Positions 27,889 through 34,998 of a stretch of 48,785 nt of DNA are shown here, one piece after another; positions within the stretch are counted from its first letter, which is position 1; every line of letters begins with the position of its first letter. Source of the DNA: DASYVD01 sp050693035 (GTDB lineage Bacteria > Actinomycetota > UBA4738 > CALAEC01); contig JBOGWB010000084.1 of the NCBI GenBank assembly GCA_050693035.1, positions 1 to 48,785 on the forward strand, written 5' to 3'. A program made the position numbers and the translations under genes. Under the pieces are notes generated by a model. That model did not search any database, was not told the origin of the DNA, and saw nothing but the letters and a program-made list of their open reading frames with translations.

Positions 27889-28637
27889 TCATCCACAAGT
27901 CCCTCGATGAGGTCGAGCGGATGCGGCACGCCGGCCGGGTGGTGGCGGCCACCATCGACCGCCTGGTGGCCACGGTTCGTCCGGGGACGACCACCGCCCA
28001 GCTCGATCGGCTGGCCGAGGAGGAGATCAGGTCGGCCCATGCGGTGCCCTCGTTCAAGGGATACCGGGGCTTCCCCGCGTCCATCTGCACCTCGGTCAAC
28101 GAGCAGGTGGTCCACGGGATACCAGGATCGCGGGTGCTCCGCGAGGGGGATCTCCTCTCCCTGGACGTGGGAGCGATCTGGGAGGGCTACCACGCCGACT
28201 CGGCGGTCTCGGTGTTCGTGGGAGAGCCGCCCTCCGCTGAGGCCGAGAAGCTCGTTCGGGTCACCGAGGAGTCCCTGGAAGCCGGCATCACCCAGATCCG
28301 TCCGGGGGCTCGCCTCTCGGACATCTCCCACGCTGTCCAGGAGACGGCCGAGGGGGCGGGATTCTCGGTGGTGCGCGAGTACGTGGGCCACGGGATCGGA
28401 CGCAGCCTCCACGAGGACCCCCAGATCCCGAACTACGGGCCTCCCGGCCGTGGTCCCGAGCTCCGTCCGGGGCTGGTGGTGGCCGTGGAGCCCATGGTCA
28501 ACCTGGCAGGATGGGAGACCCGGGTTCTGGCCGACGAGTGGACCGTGGTCACCGCCGACGGGAGCCTGTCGGCCCACTTCGAGCACACCATCGCGGTGCT
28601 CGAGGAGGGGGCCGAGGTCCTCACCGCCCGGGGATGA
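27885..28637 (+). CDS. map: Type I methionine aminopeptidase
   Basis: It removes the initiator Met from nascent proteins. The GTG at 27885 (IIHKSLDEVERMRHAG) overlaps the adk stop, giving 250 residues. Metal ligands are recognisable: the Asp pair in LDVGAIWEGYHADS, His in VGHGIGRSLHEDP, Glu in VAVEPMV and the last Glu in HFEHTIAVLE. It lacks an N-terminal SH3-like extension. It ends the spc-type operon; infA, usually next, is absent. Confidence 0.97.
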   Translation: MIIHKSLDEVERMRHAGRVVAATIDRLVATVRPGTTTAQLDRLAEEEIRSAHAVPSFKGYRGFPASICTSVNEQVVHGIPGSRVLREGDLLSLDVGAIWEGYHADSAVSVFVGEPPSAEAEKLVRVTEESLEAGITQIRPGARLSDISHAVQETAEGAGFSVVREYVGHGIGRSLHEDPQIPNYGPPGRGPELRPGLVVAVEPMVNLAGWETRVLADEWTVVTADGSLSAHFEHTIAVLEEGAEVLTARG

Positions 28638-28684
28638 ACGCCCGATTGGCACCCTGCACTCCTTTTGCTGAGGGAAGTCGTGCC

Positions 28685-28714
28685 TGGACGGAGCCCGCGA
28701 CCGTGCCCTATACT
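28685..28714 (+). promoter_or_regulatory. Promoter for rpmJ-rpsM-rpsK-rpoA-rplQ
   Basis: TGGACG (28685-28690) is followed 18 bp later by TATACT (28709-28714). The -10 block CCCTATACT is identical to that of the rpoB promoter. It lies in the 186-bp gap where infA would normally be, so the alpha operon has its own start here, near 28721. Confidence 0.6.
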
Positions 28715-28724
28715 CCCCTTTTGG

Positions 28725-28762
28725 CCCCGGGCCGCACCGCTGCGGTGTTCGTGCGGCCGGGG
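28725..28762 (+). promoter_or_regulatory. Leader hairpin upstream of rpmJ
   Basis: GGCCGCAC (28730-28737) pairs with GTGCGGCC (28751-28758), and CCCC (28725-28728) with GGGG (28759-28762) across a one-base bulge. The hairpin starts within a few bases of the predicted transcript start. No T-run follows, so it is more likely a leader structure than a terminator. Confidence 0.45.
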
Positions 28763-28823
28763 GTCGTTCATGCGCGAATCCCCGGTGACTGAGCCGGTGC
28801 ATCGCGCCCCGGGGAGCGGAGAC

Positions 28824-28937
28824 GTGAAGGTACATCCGTCGGTCAAGAAGATGTGTGAGAAGTGCAAGATCATCCGCCGCCGCGGGCGGGTCATGGTGAT
28901 CTGCTCGAACCCGCGGCACAAGCAGAGGCAGGGATAG
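28824..28937 (+). CDS. rpmJ: 50S ribosomal protein L36 (zinc-binding form)
   Basis: L36 is the smallest ribosomal protein, here the standard 37 residues from GTG (KVHPSVKKMCEKCKIIRRRG). Three Cys and one His (CEKC, ICSNPRH) form the zinc site. It is preceded by GGGGAGCGGAGAC. Infrequent codons or frame breaks were not seen. One base separates it from rpsM. Confidence 0.95.
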   Translation: MKVHPSVKKMCEKCKIIRRRGRVMVICSNPRHKQRQG

Positions 28938-28938
28938 G

Positions 28939-29316
28939 ATGGCGCGGATCGCCGGCGTTGACCTCCCCCGCGACAAGCGGGTGGACGTCGCGCTGACCTA
29001 CATCTATGGGGTCGGCCCGTCGAAGGCCCGGTCGATCGTCCAGTCGGCCCGGGTGGGCGGCGAAACGAAGGTCCGGGACCTCTCCGAGGAGGAGGTGGTC
29101 CGGATCCGCGAGTGGATCGACCGCAAGGAGAAGGTGGAGGGAGATCTCCGCCGCGACGTTGCCCAGGACATCAAGCGGAAGATCGAGATCGGCGCGTACC
29201 AGGGCATCCGGCACCGTCGGAGCCTGCCGGTCCACGGCCAGCGCACCCACACGAACGCGCGGACCCGCAAGGGACCGAAGAAGACGGTCGGCGTGAAGCG
29301 CAAGACGGGGAAGTAG
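28939..29316 (+). CDS. rpsM: 30S ribosomal protein S13
   Basis: S13 is a 30S head protein making bridge contacts with the 50S subunit and the P-site tRNA. The 125 residues begin MARIAGVDLPRDKRVDVALT and end with the basic tail RTHTNARTRKGPKKTVGVKR. The ATG follows the rpmJ stop and its AGGCAGGGA. Confidence 0.98.
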   Translation: MARIAGVDLPRDKRVDVALTYIYGVGPSKARSIVQSARVGGETKVRDLSEEEVVRIREWIDRKEKVEGDLRRDVAQDIKRKIEIGAYQGIRHRRSLPVHGQRTHTNARTRKGPKKTVGVKRKTGK

Positions 29317-29320
29317 CAGC

Positions 29321-29710
29321 GTGGCCAAGCCGAAGAAGAAGGTTCGCCGCAAGGAGAAGAAGAACGTCGTGCACGGGGCGGCGCACATCAAGTCGACCTT
29401 CAACAACACCATCGTGACCATCACGGACCTCGAGGGGAACACGCTCTCCTGGGCCAGCGCCGGCAACGTTGGGTTCAAGGGATCCCGGAAGTCCACGCCG
29501 TTCGCCGCGCAGCTCGCGGCGGAGGCCGCGGCGCGGAGAGCCCAGGAGCATGGGGTCCGGAAGGTCGACGTGTTCGTGAAGGGCCCCGGGTCCGGCCGGG
29601 AGACGGCCATCCGTTCGCTGGCCGCCACCGGACTGGAGATCCTGGGGATCCAGGACGTCACACCGGTCCCGCACAACGGATGCCGTCCGCGGAAGCGGCG
29701 GCGCGTCTAA
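29321..29710 (+). CDS. rpsK: 30S ribosomal protein S11
   Basis: S11 is on the 30S platform near the mRNA exit. It starts with GTG and has 129 residues. NNTIVTITDLEGNTLSWASA and GFKGSRKSTPFAAQLAAEAA are diagnostic, and the C-terminus NGCRPRKRRRV is standard. The next gene should be rpsD; instead a 75-bp spacer leads to rpoA. In that spacer CCGCCGG and CCGGCGG form a small hairpin around 29721-29743. Confidence 0.97.
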   Translation: MAKPKKKVRRKEKKNVVHGAAHIKSTFNNTIVTITDLEGNTLSWASAGNVGFKGSRKSTPFAAQLAAEAAARRAQEHGVRKVDVFVKGPGSGRETAIRSLAATGLEILGIQDVTPVPHNGCRPRKRRRV

Positions 29711-29791
29711 CCACATAGCACCGCCGGGCCAGGTGCCGGCGGCCTGCGGTCGGGCAGGAGTGGATGATCCCCGGCCAAAGGAGGAATGGCA

Positions 29792-30724
29792 GTGCTCATC
29801 GTCACGAGACCAAGGATCCAGGAGGAGAGCGTCAATCCGACGCGCTCCAAGTTCGCCATCGAGCCGCTCGAGCCGGGGTTCGGCTACACATTGGGGAACT
29901 CCCTCCGCCGCACGCTGCTGTCGTCGATCCCGGGAGCGGCCATCTCGCGGATCAAGATCGAGGGAGTCCTCCACGAGTTCTCGACCATCCCCAAGGTGAA
30001 CGAGGACGTCACCGACATCATCCTGAACATCAAGGAGATGGTGATCCGCTCCGAGGTGGATGAGCCGGTGATGATGTACCTCAAGGCGAAGGGCCCGGGA
30101 GAGGTCAAGGCGGGGGACATCTCGCCCCCCGCAGGGGTGGAGATCCTCAACTCCGACCTGCACATCGCCACGCTCGGAAAGGGCGCGGGCCTGGAGGTCG
30201 AGATGGAGGTGGAGCGGGGTGTGGGGTACCGGCCGGCAGAGCAGAACAAGCAGCCGCGGGACCCCATCGGAGTCATCCCCGTGGACTCGATCTTCTCGCC
30301 CGTGCGGCGGGTCTCCTACGCCGTGGAGAACACCCGCGTCGAGCAGATGACCGACCGTGACCGACTGATCGTCGACGTGGAGACGAACGGGGCGGTCAAT
30401 CCCAGAGAGGCCATGGCGTCGGCCGGCACGACCCTGGGTGAGCTGATGAGCCTGTTCGCCGAGCTTTCGGAGACCCTGGGCATCTCGCTGGGGCCGGCCG
30501 AAGGCGAGGAGCACGTGGTCGGCGAGCTTGCTCTTCCCATCGAGGAGCTCAGCCTGTCGGTGCGGTCGTACAACTGCCTGAAGCGCGAGGGCATCAACAC
30601 CGTCGCGGAGCTGGTCCAGAAGACCGAGCAGGAGCTGATGGACATCCGCAACTTCGGGCAGAAGTCGATCGACGAGGTCAAGGCCAAGCTCGACGAGCTC
30701 GGCGTGGGACTCCGGGAGGCCTAG
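29792..30724 (+). CDS. rpoA: DNA-directed RNA polymerase subunit alpha
   Basis: Alpha dimerises to start RNA polymerase assembly. The N-terminal domain has NSLRRTLLSSIPGAAIS. The C-terminal domain, which contacts UP elements and activators, has YNCLKREGINTVAELVQ and DIRNFGQKSIDEVK. The GTG at 29792 lies 7 nt after a perfect AAAGGAGG (29777-29784), giving 310 residues. An ATG two codons earlier (29786) is only 1 nt from that site and is less likely. It belongs to the L36-S13-S11-alpha-L17 unit. Confidence 0.97.
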   Translation: MLIVTRPRIQEESVNPTRSKFAIEPLEPGFGYTLGNSLRRTLLSSIPGAAISRIKIEGVLHEFSTIPKVNEDVTDIILNIKEMVIRSEVDEPVMMYLKAKGPGEVKAGDISPPAGVEILNSDLHIATLGKGAGLEVEMEVERGVGYRPAEQNKQPRDPIGVIPVDSIFSPVRRVSYAVENTRVEQMTDRDRLIVDVETNGAVNPREAMASAGTTLGELMSLFAELSETLGISLGPAEGEEHVVGELALPIEELSLSVRSYNCLKREGINTVAELVQKTEQELMDIRNFGQKSIDEVKAKLDELGVGLREA

Positions 30725-30744
30725 TCCATGCGGGAGAGCCTCTA

Positions 30745-31110
30745 GTGCCGAAGCCGAGGAAGGGGCCGCGGCTGGGATCGGGCCCCGCTCACCAGAAGCT
30801 GATGCTCGGCGGGTTGGCCGCGGCGCTGTTTGCCCACGAGCGGATCAGGACCACCGAGGCCAAGGCCAAGGCCCTCCGCCCCGTGGCCGAGCGGCTGATC
30901 ACCTTCGCCAAGAAGGGCGACGTCCAGGCGCGCCGCGAGGTGCTGAAGGTGGTCCCGGACCGGGACGTGGTCCACCGGCTGTTCGCCGACATCGCCCCGC
31001 GGTTCGCGGAGCGGAACGGGGGCTACACCCGGATCCTGAAGATCGGGCCCCGGCAGGGCGACGGCGCCCCGATGGCCATCATCGAGCTGGTGGGCCAGCG
31101 GGAGGAGTAA
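30745..31110 (+). CDS. rplQ: 50S ribosomal protein L17
   Basis: L17 lies near the tunnel exit. The GTG start gives 121 residues with the family opening PKPRKGPRLGSGPAHQKLML and the RNGGYTRILKIGPRQGDGAP segment. The last codons contain GGAGGAG (31101-31107), which would serve as ribosome binding site for truA. Confidence 0.97.
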   Translation: MPKPRKGPRLGSGPAHQKLMLGGLAAALFAHERIRTTEAKAKALRPVAERLITFAKKGDVQARREVLKVVPDRDVVHRLFADIAPRFAERNGGYTRILKIGPRQGDGAPMAIIELVGQREE

Positions 31111-31111
31111 C

Positions 31112-31882
31112 TTCCCCGTCCTCAAGCTGGTTCTGGCGTACGACGGGACCGACTTCCGGGGGTTCGCCCGCCAGCCTGGGCAGCGGACCGTCCAGGGTGC
31201 CATCGAGGAGGCCCTGGGGAGGATTCTGGGGACGGCGCCGGGGCTCTCGGTGGCAGGAAGAACCGACGCGGGGGTCCACGCCGAGGGGCAGGTGGTGTCG
31301 TTTCACGCGAAGGCCGATCCGGAGCGGATCCAGCGGGCCCTGAACAGCATGCTGGGCCCGGAGGTGGCGGTCCTGCGGGCGGCGCGGGCCCCGTCCGGGT
31401 TCGACGCCCGCCGGAGCGCCATCGCCCGCGAGTACCGGTACCGGGTCCGTACGGGGGCGGCGCCGAACCCGTTCACCGCCCGGTACGAGTGGCACCGGCC
31501 CGGTGAGTACGGGCTCGGCCAGATGCGCCGGGCCGCCCGGCTGCTCGAGGGCGAGCACGACTTCGCCTCGTTCTGCCGGGTGGACAGAGCGCCGGCCTCG
31601 ACGCTCCGGACGCTGGAGCGTCTGGCGGTCCGGCGGCAGGGAGAGGTGCTGGAGGTCCGGGCCCGGGCGGGGTCGTTCCTGCACCAGATGGTGCGGAGCC
31701 TGGTAGGTACGCTGGTGGCGGTGGGAGAAGGGCGAATGGAGCCGGAGACGATGACCGAGGTGCTCGAGGCGAGGTCGCGGGCGGCGGCGGGCCCCGTGGC
31801 CGCTCCCTACGGCCTGACGCTGGTTCGGGTAGTCTATCGGTCTCGACCAGCGGAAACGCTGGAGCGAGGTGATCCTTCATGA
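31112..31882 (+). CDS. truA: tRNA pseudouridine(38-40) synthase, non-canonical or uncertain start
   Basis: TruA isomerises uridines 38-40 in the tRNA anticodon arm. The catalytic motif VAGRTDAGVHAEGQVVSF is intact, as are the N-terminal LVLAYDGTDFRGFARQP and the C-terminal AGSFLHQMVRSLVGT. The frame has no ATG, GTG or TTG between a stop at 31037 and a GTG at 31250. Starting at 31250 would remove 40 or more conserved residues including LAYDGTDF. I therefore annotate from the first codon after the rplQ stop; the true initiation codon is unknown (for example GTC at 31118 or CTG at 31127). The stop overlaps rplM by 4 nt. Confidence 0.85.
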   Translation, partial: FPVLKLVLAYDGTDFRGFARQPGQRTVQGAIEEALGRILGTAPGLSVAGRTDAGVHAEGQVVSFHAKADPERIQRALNSMLGPEVAVLRAARAPSGFDARRSAIAREYRYRVRTGAAPNPFTARYEWHRPGEYGLGQMRRAARLLEGEHDFASFCRVDRAPASTLRTLERLAVRRQGEVLEVRARAGSFLHQMVRSLVGTLVAVGEGRMEPETMTEVLEARSRAAAGPVAAPYGLTLVRVVYRSRPAETLERGDPS

Positions 31883-32376
31883 AGACGTACAGTCCCAAGC
31901 CGAAAGAGATCAGCCGCGCTTGGTACGTGGTGGACGCGGACGGTGTTGTCCTGGGCAGGCTGGCCTCGGAGGTGGCCAAGATCCTCCGAGGCAAGCACAA
32001 GCCGATCTTTGCCCCCCACCTGGACACGGGGGACCACGTGGTGGTGGTGAACGCCTCCAAGGTCCGGCTCACCGGCGCCAAGCTCGAGAGCAAGATGTAC
32101 TACCGCCACTCGGGCTACCCCGGTGGCTTGCGCGAGATCAACTACGAGCGGCTCATGGCGACCCGGCCGGCGCTGGCCGTGGAGAAAGCCGTCCGAGGGA
32201 TGCTTCCACACAATCGCCTGGGCCGGCAGATGGCGAGGAAGCTGAAGGTGTACGCGGGCCCGGATCATCCGCACGCGGCTCAGGATCCGGTCCGGCTGGA
32301 GCTCGCGGGGCGTCCACCCCTAGGTTCGCCTCGGGCCGCGTCGGGATCGAAGAAGACCAAGAAGGGAGATTCCTAG
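31879..32376 (+). CDS. rplM: 50S ribosomal protein L13
   Basis: L13 is an early assembly protein of the large subunit. The core is normal (WYVVDADGVVLGRLASEVAK, YRHSGYPGGLREINYERLM, GMLPHNRLGRQMARKLKVYA). The 165-residue length includes a Ser/Lys-rich tail of about 20 residues (SPRAASGSKKTKKGD) beyond the usual 145 or so. The ATG overlaps the truA stop. Confidence 0.97.
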   Translation: MKTYSPKPKEISRAWYVVDADGVVLGRLASEVAKILRGKHKPIFAPHLDTGDHVVVVNASKVRLTGAKLESKMYYRHSGYPGGLREINYERLMATRPALAVEKAVRGMLPHNRLGRQMARKLKVYAGPDHPHAAQDPVRLELAGRPPLGSPRAASGSKKTKKGDS

Positions 32377-32407
32377 GGGATCCAGCGGTCTGATGAGGAG
32401 GAACCAG

Positions 32408-32854
32408 ATGGCGGATGTCGAGGTGCAGGAGCCGGAGGAGGCCCAGGAGGGTCCCGCGGTCGAGGTCAAGGACAGCGCCACGGCGACGGGGCGGCGAAAG
32501 GAGTCCGTGGCCCGCGTCCGCGTGGTCGCCGGATCGGGACAGTTCCTGCTGAACGGACGGTCGTTGGAGGAGTACTTCCCGACCAGGACCCAGCGCGTCC
32601 TGGTCACCGCCCCGCTCCGGCGGGCCGGGAAGGAGAAGGAGCTGGACGTGATGGCCACCCTTGAGGGCGGCGGGACCACGGGGCAGGCCGGAGCGCTCCA
32701 GCTCGGCATCGCCAGGGCGCTGGTGGCGATGGACCCTTCCATCCGTACCGCTCTCAAGCGTGAGGGCTTCCTCACCCGGGACCCGCGTGAGAAGGAGCGG
32801 CGCAAGTACGGGCTGAAGAAGGCCCGGAAGGCGCCTCAGTACAGCAAGCGCTAG
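32408..32854 (+). CDS. rpsI: 30S ribosomal protein S9 with acidic N-terminal extension
   Basis: S9 reaches the P-site tRNA through its C-terminal tail (RRKYGLKKARKAPQYSKR, intact). The ATG at 32408 (MADVEVQEPEE) has AGGAGGA 5 nt upstream, so the in-frame ATG at 32393 is not needed. The core begins near GRRKESVARVRVV; about 30 acidic residues precede it. Length 148. It ends 1 nt from the convergent small lipoprotein gene. Confidence 0.97.
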   Translation: MADVEVQEPEEAQEGPAVEVKDSATATGRRKESVARVRVVAGSGQFLLNGRSLEEYFPTRTQRVLVTAPLRRAGKEKELDVMATLEGGGTTGQAGALQLGIARALVAMDPSIRTALKREGFLTRDPREKERRKYGLKKARKAPQYSKR

Positions 32855-32855
32855 C

Positions 32856-33062
32856 TCAGCAGCCGGCGGCTTCGGCGGCCGCCCGAGCCCGCTCGATCGC
32901 CGCGACGTAGGGAGCCACGTCCTGACTCCGGGACCCGGCCGCGTCCAGCTGGGCCTTCATCCGGTCCAGCTCCCGGCGGTGACTCTCGCAGGCGGCCCGG
33001 TCCGGTCCCAGCCCGCACGACGTCGTGAGCACGAGGAGGAGGATGGTGAACGCGCGCTTCAC
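32856..33062 (-). CDS. Small predicted lipoprotein, unknown function
   Basis: A 68-residue product from GTG at 33062 (KRAFTILLLVLTTSCG). A basic start, hydrophobic core and lipobox LTTSC (Cys16) form a lipoprotein signal. The mature 53 residues are charged and helical, with two further Cys (one near the start and one as the last residue). No family recognised. It fills the rpsI-glmM gap and ends one base from the rpsI stop. No clear ribosome binding site, so existence rests mainly on the signal peptide. Confidence 0.5.
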   Translation of the reverse strand: MKRAFTILLLVLTTSCGLGPDRAACESHRRELDRMKAQLDAAGSRSQDVAPYVAAIERARAAAEAAGC

Positions 33063-33141
33063 GTTGTGGTCATCGGCGACGCCGTGGAAGAGATGTAGCG
33101 GCGGCCGCTCCGTCCCCGGGCGGCTTCGGGCCGTCCGCGGG

Positions 33142-33147
33142 TAGGAT
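33142..33147 (+). promoter_or_regulatory. Possible -10 element (TAGGAT) just before glmM
   Basis: TAGGAT ends 6 nt before the glmM GTG and no Shine-Dalgarno sequence is present, so the transcript could start at the GTG itself (leaderless). No clear -35 is visible. Confidence 0.35.
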
Positions 33148-33153
33148 TCCCAG

Positions 33154-34500
33154 GTGAGCAGGCTCTTCGGGACCGACGGCGTCCGCGGCGTGGCCAACCG
33201 GGACCTCACGCCCGAGCTCGCCTTCTCCCTCGGCAGGGCCGCCGCCATCGTGCTCGGCGAGGAAGGCCGGCCCACGATCGTCGTGGGTCGGGACACCCGG
33301 CCGTCGGGCCCCATGCTGGTGGCGGCGCTGGCCGCGGGAGCGTGCTCGGCGGGGGGCGACGTCCACCGCCTGGGCATCGTCCCCACTCCTGCGGTGGCCT
33401 TCGCCACCGTGGACCGGGGGGCCCGGGCCGGGGCGGTCATCTCCGCCTCCCACAACCCTCCGGAGGACAACGGGATCAAGTTCTTCTCCTCGAACGGCAT
33501 GAAGCTCCCCGACGAGGTCGAGGACGAGATCGAGCGGGTGGTTCGGGAGGCCGACGGCCCTCGGCCGGTGGGGGCGGAGGTCGGCCACATCTACGATCCC
33601 GTGGAGGAGCTCGAGGCCTACGTCGAGCACCTGGTGACGTGCGCCGAGGCGCGTCTGGACGGCATGCGGCTGGTCGTGGACTGTGCGAACGGCGCGGCGT
33701 ACCGGCTGGCCCCGCAGGCCCTCCGCCTCCTGGGGGCGGAGGTCCACGCCATCAACACGGAGGCCGACGGGACCAGCATCAACGTCGGGTGCGGCGCCAC
33801 CCATCCGGAGATCGTGGCCGACGCCGTGCGGGAGCTGGGGGCCGACGCCGGCGTGGCCCACGACGGGGACGCCGACCGGGCCATCTTCGTCGACGGGGAG
33901 GGCCGCATCGTCGACGGGGACCAGGTGCTGGCGGCCTCGGCGGTGGCCATGAAGGAAGACGGCCGCCTGGCCAAGGACACCGTGGTCAGCACGGTGATGG
34001 CGAACCTGGGGTTCCGCCGGGCCATGGACGAGGCCGGGATCACCACCCTGGAAACGCCCGTCGGGGACCGGTACGTCCTCGAGGAGATGGTCCGCTCCGG
34101 CGCGGTGCTGGGAGGCGAGCAGTCCGGCCACATCATCTTCCTCGAGGACGCCACCACGGGAGACGGCCTCCTCACGGCGGTGCGGTTCTTCTCGCTGGCT
34201 TGCCACAAGGGCGCCACGGTGGCCGAGCTGGCCGACACGATGCGGCGGTTCCCGCAGGTGCTGGAGAACGTCCCCGTCGCGCACAAGGATCGGTTGGAAG
34301 CCGCGGAGCCGGTGTGGGACGCGGTCCGTGGTGCGGAGGCGGCGCTCGGTGACGGCGGCAGGATCCTGGTTCGCCCCTCGGGCACCGAGCAGGTCGTCCG
34401 GGTGATGGTGGAGGCCGAGACGGAGGGAGACGCCCGCCGCCACGCCGACGCCGTGGCCGGGGCCGTTCGAGACGCCCTGGGAGGCTCGTCGGCGTCTTAG
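33154..34500 (+). CDS. glmM: Phosphoglucosamine mutase
   Basis: GlmM converts glucosamine-6-phosphate to glucosamine-1-phosphate for UDP-GlcNAc and peptidoglycan. The 448 residues have all four domain signatures: the phosphoserine loop ISASHNPPEDNGIKFF, the Mg-binding DGDADR, the sugar loop GGEQSGHIIF and the phosphate site RPSGTEQVVRVMVEAE. The start is GTG (SRLFGTDGVRGVANRD). glmS lies downstream, so the two consecutive pathway steps are linked. Confidence 0.98.
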   Translation: MSRLFGTDGVRGVANRDLTPELAFSLGRAAAIVLGEEGRPTIVVGRDTRPSGPMLVAALAAGACSAGGDVHRLGIVPTPAVAFATVDRGARAGAVISASHNPPEDNGIKFFSSNGMKLPDEVEDEIERVVREADGPRPVGAEVGHIYDPVEELEAYVEHLVTCAEARLDGMRLVVDCANGAAYRLAPQALRLLGAEVHAINTEADGTSINVGCGATHPEIVADAVRELGADAGVAHDGDADRAIFVDGEGRIVDGDQVLAASAVAMKEDGRLAKDTVVSTVMANLGFRRAMDEAGITTLETPVGDRYVLEEMVRSGAVLGGEQSGHIIFLEDATTGDGLLTAVRFFSLACHKGATVAELADTMRRFPQVLENVPVAHKDRLEAAEPVWDAVRGAEAALGDGGRILVRPSGTEQVVRVMVEAETEGDARRHADAVAGAVRDALGGSSAS

Positions 34501-34520
34501 AGGAGAGATGGCATCGGGAA

Positions 34521-34844
34521 TCACCCCAGGCGAACGGCGGTGAAGGCGAGCGCGAACGACGCGAGGATCGTCGGGATGTTCACGACCAGCGCGGTCCGAA
34601 TGATGCGCTCGTTGATGCGCGACTCCATGGCTTCGAGCTTGGCGTCGAAGGCCCCGAGCTTGGCGTCGAAGCCCCCGAGCTTGGCGTCGAGGCGGGCTTC
34701 GAGCTCATGGAGGTCGTGCTTGGTCGCCACCTCGGCCCATCCAACCGGTGGCAGCAGTGACATCATCGTCTCGGTCGACCGCTTCCCGATCGCCTGCTCG
34801 AGTCTCTCGTACAGCTCGTGGCGGTCCGACTCACTAACGACCAT
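34521..34844 (-). CDS. Coiled-coil protein with C-terminal membrane helix (conserved actinobacterial hypothetical)
   Basis: The 107-residue product (from ATG 34844, preceded by GGGAGGGGTGG) has a short N-terminal domain (SDRHELYERLEQAIG, LPPVGWAEVATKHDLHELE). A coiled coil follows, made of heptads DAKLGGF, DAKLGAF and DAKLEAM, then one C-terminal transmembrane helix (ALVVNIPTILASFALAF). Similar small proteins with 'LPPVGWADVATKHDL' are widespread in Actinobacteria, with no known function. The heptads come from tandem 21-bp DNA repeats. Confidence 0.8.
   Translation of the reverse strand: MVVSESDRHELYERLEQAIGKRSTETMMSLLPPVGWAEVATKHDLHELEARLDAKLGGFDAKLGAFDAKLEAMESRINERIIRTALVVNIPTILASFALAFTAVRLG
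34635..34697. repeat. Three tandem 21-bp repeats inside the coiled-coil gene
   Basis: Units begin at 34635, 34656 and 34677, each starting GAGCTTGGCGTCGA. Each unit encodes one heptad of the coiled coil, so copy-number change would keep the frame and the heptad phase. Confidence 0.85.
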
Positions 34845-34983
34845 CGTGCCACCCCTCCCGCATCGTCGACAAGTGGGAGGACGCTCTACCCTACCCGGAG
34901 CAGCCGACATCCCCCGATGCTGGGGAGTTCGCCGCGCACCGAGGACGCCAGGAATCTTCGGGGGTCAGCGGGGCTCCGGCTGG

Positions 34984-34989
34984 TACCAT
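34984..34989 (+). promoter_or_regulatory. Possible -10 element (TACCAT) just before glmS
   Basis: TACCAT ends 9 nt before the glmS ATG, with no Shine-Dalgarno sequence between. This suggests a near-leaderless transcript. There is no room for a glmS ribozyme fold. Weak on its own. Confidence 0.3.
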
Positions 34990-34998
34990 TAGCGCCTC

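Noticed and set aside
34635..34697. Short regularly spaced repeats that might suggest a CRISPR array.
   Set aside because: The units are tandem without spacers, only 21 bp, and encode heptads in frame within a coding gene.
34911..34998. Possible glmS ribozyme upstream of glmS.
   Set aside because: The gap lacks the ribozyme's conserved core, is too short, and the ribozyme is known mainly from Firmicutes.
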